A stretch of DNA of 25,000 nucleotides, from contig NW_022205224.1 in the NCBI RefSeq assembly GCF_008831285.2, positions 1 to 25,000 on the forward strand, in the 5' to 3' direction. A program made the position numbers and the translations under genes. The first letter of the stretch is position 1; each line of letters opens with the position of its first letter. Positions 9,409 to 18,500 of the stretch are shown here, one piece after another. The stretch is from Nymphaea colorata. Taxonomy: Eukaryota > Streptophyta > Magnoliopsida > Nymphaeales > Nymphaeaceae. Under the pieces are notes generated by a model. That model saw only the letters and a program-made list of their open reading frames with translations. It was not told where the DNA came from and searched no databases.

Positions 9409-9795
9409 AGTCAACCGAACCCACTAGGCAACCTCCTGCACCGAACCCGCACCTAGGCTAAACCTCTACCGAGCCAACCTAGATCGGCATTGACCCTTAG
9501 CCTTAGTCAACTAGGTCAGCTAGTCCACCAAGCCCACTTCGTTGGTAGCCTCCCTTAGCGACTCGAGCCTACCTCGAGTGACCCTTGACCTACTTGACCC
9601 GGACCCATTGACTCGGTCCATTTAGTCAACCACCTAGTTAGTTGAACCTTCCGCACTTGGTCAGCTTTGACCAGCACCGTGAGCTTAGGCTCGACCTTAA
9701 CCTCCCTTACTGAACCAACCTATTAGCTAGGTCAACCCGTGACTGAACCTAAACCCTGTTTGACTGAGCCTACCCTGACCCGAACCTGCTTGACT
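9409..9795 (+). promoter_or_regulatory. W-box cluster in LTR2
   Basis: Same cluster as in LTR1 plus one more minus-strand site at 9409-9414, giving eleven TTGACY cores in 387 bp, ending with TTGACT at 9790-9795. It begins about 35 bp after the palindromic G-box. Confidence 0.5.
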
Positions 9796-10977
9796 AGACC
9801 TACCACCTAGTAGAGCCCAACCGAACCCAGCCAACCCAGCCTTAGCTAGGATTAGGCTCAGCCGGCTCGCCGGCCCTTACAACGGCCCCTGCCTCTTCGT
9901 CGGCATCCACTGGCGCCCGTGGCCGAGCCACACTCCGGAGTTAGGCAGGCAGGCGCTGTCGCTGTGACAGCAGCCCCCCTCGGCAGTCCAGGCGACCCTT
10001 CCGGCCCTGTTCCGTCTTCTTCAGTGCAGCAGCAGCACATCGGCAGCAGACGCCAGGCGACCTCGTCCTGATCGGCGACCCTCGATCAGACAGCAGACGA
10101 TCGCTCCCGGCATCCTCGACGGCACGACCGTAGCAGTTCGAGACAGCGTCCTCGTTCCCGGCGCGCGTCTGCCTCTAGGCCCAGCGAGTGTCAGCAGCGG
10201 TCTTGGCTCGACGTTAGCGCTGCTACCGCAGAATTCATCGCGGCAACAGCGCAGCGGCCACCGTAAACGAGCAGCGACCAGACCTCGGCAGTCAACCCGT
10301 CCACCAGCGTGCGGCCTACCTTCAGCGTCTTCAGGCAGCGGTCAGCCCGAGCAGCAGGCTACGTGGAGGCACACCTCAGTCGGTCTTCCTGTTCTGTGAG
10401 CTGCAGTGCTCGGGGGCAGGTCATCACCCCGAGACCTATCCGGCTACGCCAAGGGCGATCCTTGGCCGGTATCGTCTCCTATCCCCTTGTAGCTTCGGGC
10501 GGGATTTGCTTTCAGTCGTAGGTAGCATATTAGTTTATTTCCAGCATTTCTGTTTTAGCCTTGGCTTCGGCCTAGCTCCCCCGTGAGGTACCTCGAGGGC
10601 ACTGTGCCCGAGACACGACCACAAGGAGCCAGACCCCCTATTTACTTCTGTTGGGTGTGGTTTGTACGTTAGTGTGGTTTGCGTGGTTTGTGAGTGAGAT
10701 TGAGTGTTCTCTTGTATCGCTCGCGAATTGTAAAGGCCTCACGACCCTGTTAGTGTTTTTGTAATAGGCAGACTTAGTTAGGAATATTTGGGACTCGGGT
10801 AACCTACAAGTGTATCTCCCTACCTATTGGGTTTTGCGCCGGGGTCCTGTCCGGCCGGGTAGATCATTGTGTAATTACCTAGGTTTTTCGGTTTTTAGAA
10901 TAGGCCTCAAGAAGGTCCTGGGAAGTTTAGGATCGCATTGGTCGGATTTTCTTAGGCCAACCGGTGCGGTCCTAACA

Positions 10978-11023
10978 GAGGCCGAGAAGAAGGCAGTCGC
11001 ACCGCGTGGACTACAAATGGCTG
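10978..11023 (+). other. 46-bp filler between two direct LTRs
   Basis: LTR2 ends normally in CA at 10977, but the next LTR match starts at ACGGACC (11024), without the terminal TGTT. The 46 bp between are not LTR and not recognisable 18S rDNA. The first 17 bases (10978-10994) match 17 of 18 bases of the gag sequence 3261-3278 with a single one-base gap, including an unbroken GCCGAGAAGAAGGC. The rest I do not recognise. It could be end-joining filler or a scrap of host DNA. If the TG at 11022 is counted as LTR, the spacer is 44 bp and LTR3 has an internal 2-base deletion instead. Confidence 0.8.
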
Positions 11024-11620
11024 ACGGACCAACTTGTAGGTCCAGACCCAACTCGGCGTGATCAGGCCGAAACCAGTCGGTCAAGACGAAAGGCCTCGGA
11101 TTTGTGGACACAGGCGCTAAGGCAGCACGAAGAAAGTCCAAGCGAGGCTAAGTCAGCACTCGAGCCAGTTGCAGCGGGCGGCGTGGGAGGAGCAACTAGG
11201 TCCGAAAGAGTGCTCAAACCAGGTGGAACTCAAGACGTTCTAGAACCTATTGCGAGGCTCACCGAGCTTGATCAGGTTAATCCGAGCGTGAGTCCAAATT
11301 CCCCGAACGCTTGAGCCTATCTAAAGCCGAGAGGCTTAGGTTCAGGTCCGAGCCAATCGGACTTGACCCGTGCTCGAATTTCCGAAGTGTGGGCGGTAAC
11401 CCACACGAGGTCCCCGCCCTAAGTCCACAAGACTTAGGGACTTTAGCTTTCGATTTTTGAGTTGGGCGCTAGGCCCGGTTTAGGTTGCGTCATCTATTTC
11501 AGGTCGACGTCAAGTTTTGTAGTAGAGACCTAGCAAGGCGGGTTGTGCCTTGCGCATTTTTGACATTAGACTAAGTAGCGAGCTAGGTTAACATGTAATT
11601 AGGGCTCGCATTATGTTTAG

Positions 11621-11628
11621 TATATATT
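11621..11628 (+). promoter_or_regulatory. TATA-like element, LTR3 (5' LTR of copy B)
   Basis: Same TATATATT as in LTR2. This copy is positioned to drive the complete copy B, with a predicted start near 11655-11690 in front of the CT-rich tract. Confidence 0.4.
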
Positions 11629-13362
11629 CTGTAAACTCAATGTAGAAAGGATCAAAAAATTAATCAAAGATTGGCATTTGGTGTGGCACTCTCTCTCTCC
11701 TCGCACGAGGCTTCTCCCCTCTCGTCTCCCACCTTGTTCAACCCGAGAACCAGGCGTCTTCTCCCCCTCGCGTCCTCTACCTCCACGACGCTTCCGAATC
11801 CAGAAATTCCTTGAAGAGCCGCCGTCCGAGACATAGGCATAAGGAAGAAGGCATCGGCGGATCTCCACCACCGGCGGCGATCCCTCCCTTGTCACGTAAG
11901 TACCCCCTTTCGAGCTTTTTCAAAGTTCTGAAATCGGTGCCTTTGCCCTGATCACGAGGGTACTGTGAGGCCGATTCCAGCATAGGGAAGATTGAATGCG
12001 ACGTATCTACCGCCGGCTTCAATTCGACACCGAAGAGGAGACGAATTTCGATCTCTCTCTCGCTGCCCGATTGCTGCATTCTGCCTTAGAACACAGGGCG
12101 TCTTCTCTCGGTTCCTCCCTCGGCATACCCGAAGAGGGGAATCAGAATTTGGGCGTTTTCTGTTTTAATCAGAAATTGCAGATCGCGTCGCGGGATTGAA
12201 ATCAGACGTTTGATCCCTAGTAGGCAGTTGGCCGGATTAGAAAGACAAATCGATAAGAAAATTACAATTTCTAGCGGCCTGTTCTCCCTTTTGATCTGTC
12301 GGACCAGAGGCTCAAAAGTTAAGAAATCTCGCTCTCTGGTCGAGATCTGAAGAAGAGGAGTGATCCCCGTGAATCGCCCAGAAAAGAGCTTTCTAAATAT
12401 CAAAAAGGGGCGAGTTCCGTCGGCTGGATCTCGAGATAGAATCTCGCCGGAAAATTGCTTGAATCCGGCCATCGCTGCTAATTCCGGTGGTCGCCATTGA
12501 TTCCGGCGTAAGGGACCGAATTGCCCTTCTTCCCTAGTGTTTTAACTAAAATTTTGAAAGGGGTATTACGGTCAATTAAGTTCCGAGCGTTAGCTCAGGC
12601 CGCCGGTGCGAATTGGAGCTTCCTCCTCCGTCGCATCTGCCATTTCCGGCAAGTCCACCTCCGTTTCATCTCAGCCTTTAATTTCGACATCTGTCCATCA
12701 TCCAGCCGCCCATCTGTGCTCTTGTCCCAGCTGCTGCCATCTGTCCCGATTCAGGATCAGCTCGCAATCAGCTGCTCCACCGAATTAGGAAGCAATCTCG
12801 CAGCCGCCGCTCCCCTTCCAGCTCCTCGCCATCTCCACCGCGTCAACCCTAACTCGCAAGGATCCTCACACGTTCATCTTGACACGTGTCGCAATCCGAG
12901 CCAGCCCTCCGCCACCTCACTCGCCACCTCACCTGCCAGCTACCCACCTTGGTCCCGCATCTCGCCACTTGTCCCCCAGCCAGGCCCTGCGAGATCCCCT
13001 TTTCCTATTTCCTTGGATCTTTCCTCCTTAGTTTTAGGAAACTCCTCCACCTCGCGCCATCTTACCTATTCTTCCTCAGCCGTTTCCTCCTTTCCCTCTT
13101 GATCCGATCCGCAGTAATCCTCCACCGTAGATCTGGTCCACGTGTCCCCATCTCAGCCTTAGCCTCATCCGAGCTCACACGAGAGCGCCACCTGGCCCTT
13201 CGCCCCCAATCTCCTCTCCTTCCTTGTCGCATTTCTCCCTAACCCTTAGGCGAGAATTCGAGCTCCATTCCTAATAGCTAGCATTCTTCTAGCTCTCTCT
13301 GTCGTGTCCGTCCGTCTTGCCACGTGGCAAGCATCGGTGCATTCCCTGGGTAAGACCAGCCC

Positions 13363-13749
13363 AGTCAACCGAACCCACTAGGCAACCTCCTGCACCGAAC
13401 CCGCACCTAGGCTAAACCTCTACCGAGCCAACCTAGATCGGCATTGACCCTTAGCCTTAGTCAACTAGGTCAGCTAGTCCACCAAGCCCACTTCGTTGGT
13501 AGCCTCCCTTAGCGACTCGAGCCTACCTCGAGTGACCCTTGACCTACTTGACCCGGACCCATTGACTCGGTCCATTTAGTCAACCACCTAGTTAGTTGAA
13601 CCTTCCGCACTTGGTCAGCTTTGACCAGCACCGTGAGCTTAGGCTCGACCTTAACCTCCCTTACTGAACCAACCTATTAGCTAGGTCAACCCGTGACTGA
13701 ACCTAAACCCTGTTTGACTGAGCCTACCCTGACCCGAACCTGCTTGACT
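13363..13749 (+). promoter_or_regulatory. W-box cluster in LTR3
   Basis: Eleven TTGACY cores on both strands, same arrangement as 9409-9795, in the 5' LTR of copy B. Confidence 0.5.
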
Positions 13750-14932
13750 AGACCTACCACCTAGTAGAGCCCAACCGAACCCAGCCAACCCAGCCTTAGC
13801 TAGGATTAGGCTCAGCCGGCTCGCCGGCCCTTACAACGGCCCCTGCCTCTTCGTCGGCATCCACTGGCGCCCGTGGCCGAGCCACACTCCGGAGTTAGGC
13901 AGGCAGGCGCTGTCGCTGTGACAGCAGCCCCCCTCGGCAGTCCAGGCGACCCTTCCGGCCCTGTTCCGTCTTCTTCAGTGCAGCAGCAGCACATCGGCAG
14001 CAGACGCCAGGCGACCTCGTCCTGATCGGCGACCCTCGATCAGACAGCAGACGATCGCTCCCGGCATCCTCGACGGCACGACCGTAGCAGTTCGAGACAG
14101 CGTCCTCGTTCCCGGCGCGCGTCTGCCTCTAGGCCCAGCGAGTGTCAGCAGCGGTCTTGGCTCGACGTTAGCGCTGCTACCGCAGAATTCATCGCGGCAA
14201 CAGCGCAGCGGCCACCGTAAACGAGCAGCGACCAGACCTCGGCAGTCAACCCGTCCACCAGCGTGCGGCCTACCTTCAGCGTCTTCAGGCAGCGGTCAGC
14301 CCGAGCAGCAGGCTACGTGGAGGCACACCTCAGTCGGTCTTCCTGTTCTGTGAGCTGCAGTGCTCGGGGGCAGGTCATCACCCCGAGACCTATCCGGCTA
14401 CGCCAAGGGCGATCCTTGGCCGGTATCGTCTCCTATCCCCCTTGTAGCTTCGGGCGGGATTTGCTTTCAGTCGTAGGTAGCATATTAGTTTATTTCCAGC
14501 ATTTCTGTTTTAGCCTTGGCTTCGGCCTAGCTCCCCCGTGAGGTACCTCGAGGGCACTGTGCCCGAGACACGACCACAAGGAGCCAGACCCCCTATTTAC
14601 TTCTGTTGGGTGTGGTTTGTACGTTAGTGTGGTTTGCGTGGTTTGTGAGTGAGATTGAGTGTTCTCTTGTATCGCTCGCGAATTGTAAAGGCCTCACGAC
14701 CCTGTTAGTGTTTTTGTAATAGGCAGACTTAGTTAGGAATATTTGGGACTCGGGTAACCTACAAGTGTATCTCCCTACCTATTGGGTTTTGCGCCGGGGT
14801 CCTGTCCGGCCGGGTAGATCATTGTGTAATTACCTAGGTTTTTCGGTTTTTAGAATAGGCCTCAAGAAGGTCCTGGGAAGTTTAGGATCGCATTGGTCGG
14901 ATTTTCTTAGGCCAACCGGTGCGGTCCTAACA

Positions 14933-15555
14933 ATTGGTATCAGAGCGAATCTTGAGGAACACCGTCGGTTCGAGCACTTAGACCTACGAGGAAGCTTCAT
15001 CAACGGCAGTGCAGACGGTCTTCTTTTCGGATTTCCAGAGTGTCAGTGGACTTCTTTTGGTTATCTAGTCAGTCTATTTTCGGTTATCTAGAGCAGATTT
15101 TAGTTTTCTGGAGTCCCCACGACTTCCGTCTTCGTACGTGTTTAAGGCTTTGCTTGCTCACTTTTAGCAAGTAGGGGGCTGTACATTCCGTGCACCCGAG
15201 GGCAGCCGAGCTCCCGGTTCGTCACCGAGGCACCAGGAGGGTGCGGTGATTTAGGCTTCTAAAAGCCCGGCCGTGGGCGAAGTGGGAGTGCCGAGGCGCT
15301 TAGGCGAAGCGCGGCACTAGACGGGCCAACCCGTCTCCCTTGCCTCTAAACGCGCTACCGGCAGCTAGGGCAGCGGCAGCGTAGGGCAGTAGGGCAGAGT
15401 CAGTCGGCAGATCAGGTCTTCGGGCAGGGATCAGCCAGCAGTTTAGGAGTCGGACAGCGACTTCACGCTTGAGAGTGGCAGCGTCAGTTTTTTGGAATTT
15501 TAGCTAGGATTTCTTTCTTCGGTAGTTCTTTGACATATAACCGCCCTAAACAATT
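14933..15555 (+). other. Untranslated leader between PBS and gag, copy B
   Basis: Identical by eye to 1562-2184, including the hairpins (15288-15336) and the acceptor-like AGs at 15503 and 15525. No gene. Confidence 0.7.
14935..14946 (+). other. Primer binding site (initiator tRNA-Met), copy B
   Basis: TGGTATCAGAGC two bases after the CA end of LTR3, as in copy A. Confidence 0.95.
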
Positions 15556-18500
15556 ATGGGTAAGTCAAAGAAGCAGTTCAATCCCGACGAGCCTGTCCTT
15601 GAGGAGCCCCTCAACGATCAACCTGAGGAAGCTCCAAGCACACAAGCGGGACCAGTTCCCAACTATGCCATGGGCAGAATTTTGAACATTGAAAAAGAGC
15701 TGTTGCAAATGAGAAATGATATGAACAAATCCGATCAAGTCCGCAAACGAGAATTGGAAAGACAAAACCGAGAGCGGCAAAATGAGATGGACGAAATTCG
15801 CGGTCTTTTGAAACAGTTAGCGACCAACCAGAACCCAGGAGGGGAAAGGACCACTCAGGGTCCGAACAAAGGCAAAGGTGTGTTAGGTGCCCCTACCTAC
15901 CCCACCGATACTGAGATAGATCCGAACAATCTCTCGCACATCGGAACAAGTACGGAAGGGGGCAGACTTTTACATATGGGTCCCCCGCAAGAGCGACAGC
16001 CCATTGAGCCCACTAGCGAATATTATAGAACGCCAAGAGTGCAAAGGTTCGCTAGCAGCAGAATGAATCGCACCTATTACGATTCAGAAGTGGAACAGGA
16101 CGAATCTCCTCTACGTCCTAGAAGAGCGCAACGTCAGCTTCAAGAAGAGAGGCGAACTCCCACCGTTCGTTATGAGTTTCCCAAATTCAATGGGGAGCAC
16201 TTACGGGAGTGGCTATTCATGGCCGAGAGGTACTTCTTGTGCCATCGTGTACCCCAAGACGAGTGGATTGAAATTGCCACTGCGAACATGACAGGAGAGG
16301 CCACAACCCATTATTTGTGGTTCGATCACAAAACGGCAGATCCAACTTGGGAGAAGTACAAGGCGAGTCTCCAATTACAGTTCGGAGATTCAACATTCAT
16401 CGATTATGATGAGGACCTCAAGAATCTGGTCCAATCCTCAACCGTTGCAGCCTACCAACGTCAATTTGAGAGGTTGGCTAGCATGGTCCAGTGGCCAGAG
16501 AAGGCCCTCATCGGAGCGTTCAAAGGCGGCCTTAAAAGCGAAGTGAAGAGAGAATTGAAAATTCACCGCTTCAACAGGCTGGAAGAATGTTTTGCCATGG
16601 CCCGTCTCTACGAGGAGCAAATAGAGGAGAAGAGAGCCGAGAAGAAGGCTCATAAGATGGACAAGCAGAGGAGGAGACCTTCCTACTCCTCTGGTTCTCG
16701 ATTTAGAGGGAAGGAACCAACTCCCATCCGAAGAGGGAGTGATTATCGGCCACCACAAGGCCCAAACCAAGGGCAAGGCCGAAAACCACCAACGCGTTAC
16801 CTCACGCCTAAACAGATTGAAGAGTTCAGGCGGAAAGGCCTGTGCTACAGATGTGAGGGAAAGTGGGACAAGAACCATCAGTGCCCAACGTATTACAGGG
16901 TACAGGTGGTAAGCGAGGACGAGTCTAGTTCGTGTAGCGATTCGTCTACTACGCCGTATGAGACCAGCTCGTCCTCATCAGATGAGGAAATAGTTATCAA
17001 GAGGCGAGCTAAACAAGCCGAGAAAAAGAAAGAAGTCCGAATTGAAGAGACTCCCGCCAAAGAAGAAAAGCCAACCGAGGCAGAGTCTCTGCACTCAATG
17101 CAAGATCCCAATAAGCCCAACTCATTCAGGGTATTTGGGAAGATAAACGGACATAAGGTCTTAATTCTGCTTGATAATGGAGCAACCAAGAACTTCCTAA
17201 CAGAGGAAGCAGCACGAAGATGCAACGTCTCCTTAGAATCAAGCCACCCCCAAACTATAATCGTGGGAGGGGGTATGAGATTAAAGTGCCATAACGAAGG
17301 GAAAGGCATAGAAGTTGTGATCAGGAGAAAACCGTTCAAGATCGACTTCTTAGTCATTCCTTTAGATGGAGTGGACCTTATTCTCGGGATGCCATGGTTT
17401 TTCACGCTTGGCATCATATCGTGGGATGTGAAGAACTTCAGCATGACCTTCACTCCCGACGGCGACGAAGAGCCCATGACGCTACAGGGCTTAACCAGCA
17501 CAACTCGTCCCAAGACTGCACTTCGGGCAATTGAAGCCGAGCAGCCCGCGTGCTGGGTAATGGCACTCGCTACTGATGTGCCAGAAAAAGAAGAGCAGAA
17601 AGAGATAGTACCAGAACGAATTCAGCTGGTGCTGAATCAATATGAGGACGTCTTTGAGGAGCCAAAAGGGCTTCCACCGCAGAGATCCTATGACCATAGG
17701 ATCATAATGACTCACGGGGCAGAACCGGTTAATGTGCGCCCCTATAGGTATGGATATAACCAGAAGGCTGAAATCGAGCGTCTGGTTAAAGAAATGTTGG
17801 AGAGTGGCATTGTGCAACCAAGTAGCAGCCCTTTCTCTTCACCGGTCCTACTTGTGAAGAAGAAAGACAACACCTGGCGCTTCTGTGTAGATTACCGCGC
17901 CCTGAATGAAGCCACCGTGAAGGATAGACATCCCATACCGGTAATTGATGAGTTATTGGATGAACTAGCCGGAGCAACTATTTTCTCCAAGATCGACTTA
18001 CGAGCCGGCTATCATCAAATTCGTATGTACAAGGATGACGTCCCCAAGACCGCTTTCAGGACGCATGACGGGCACTACGAGTTCCTCGTCATGCCATTTG
18101 GTCTAACTAACGCACCAGCAACGTTTCAGAGGTGCATGAACGACGTCTTCAGACATTACCTCCGCGATTTCATCTTAGTTTTCTTTGATGACATCTTAAT
18201 TTACAGTCAGTCTGAAGAATCACATCAGAAGCATCTCGCTATTGCTCTTCAGGTACTGAGAGATAACCAATTATACGCCAAGATGTCCAAATGCAGCTTT
18301 GGACAACCTTCTATTGGTTATCTAGGGCACATAGTGTGCCAACAAGGGGTTCGGGCAGACCCCGAAAAATTAGAAGCCATGCAGAAATGGCCACTGCCTA
18401 AGGACTTGAAAGGACTCCGCGGATTCCTCGGTTTGACTGGGTACTATAGGCGTTTTATACAAGGTTATGGTTTGATCGCACAGCCTTTGACCCAGATGCT

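Larger units (their letters stand above)
1..10977 (+). mobile_element. Ty3/gypsy chromovirus LTR retrotransposon, copy A (5' end outside window)
   Basis: Order seen: partial 5' LTR (1-1561), PBS, leader, one long gag-pol frame, polypurine tract, complete 3' LTR (7065-10977). The order protease, RT, RNase H, integrase identifies Ty3/gypsy (Metaviridae), and the chromodomain after integrase identifies a plant chromovirus. The frame is open and all catalytic residues are present, so the element looks potentially autonomous. About 2.35 kb of the 5' LTR lies upstream of the window, judged by alignment of base 1 to 9414 in LTR2. The two LTRs of this copy are not each other's closest match (see findings). 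Clade within the chromoviruses (Reina, Tekay, CRM and so on) is not settled from the sequence alone. Confidence 0.95.
7065..10977 (+). repeat. LTR2, complete long terminal repeat
   Basis: Begins TGTTACGG after the polypurine tract and ends in CA; 3913 bp, long for this family. 7065-7359 carries the end of the gag-pol frame. 7360-7665 is a U3 segment rich in hairpins, followed by a TATA-like site. 7700-8560 resembles a CT-rich plant leader with a consensus splice donor. 8560-9400 is pyrimidine-rich with three CACGTG sites. 9409-9795 is the W-box cluster. The remainder is GC-rich then T-rich as in LTR1. No convincing gene is present. No clear AATAAA polyadenylation signal was found. Confidence 0.95.
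11024..14932 (+). repeat. LTR3, long terminal repeat lacking its first 4 bases
   Basis: It is 3909 bp and aligned to LTR2 throughout. Apart from the missing TGTT I see only two one-base indels in C runs: five Cs rather than six near 11765, and five rather than four near 14446. It shares with LTR2 the C at 13811, the T at 13865, the A at 13949 and the extra C in GAACCCAG near 13785. It ends in CA at 14931-14932 before the PBS. No gene inside. Loss of the terminus would not stop transcription but marks a non-integrase junction. Confidence 0.94.

Noticed and set aside
9858-10040. Short minus-strand frame beginning Met-Cys-Cys-Cys-Cys
   Set aside because: It arises from GCAGCAGCAGCAC repeats read in reverse; no domain and no promoter context.
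10978-11023. Filler as a target-site duplication or a piece of 18S
   Set aside because: Too long for the 5-bp duplication of this family, no matching copy at the far ends, and no match to the 18S sequence I know.
11006-11314. 102-codon frame starting in the filler and continuing with the gag-pol tail
   Set aside because: It is the LTR copy of the polyprotein C-terminus with a chance ATG in the filler; no upstream promoter is visible.
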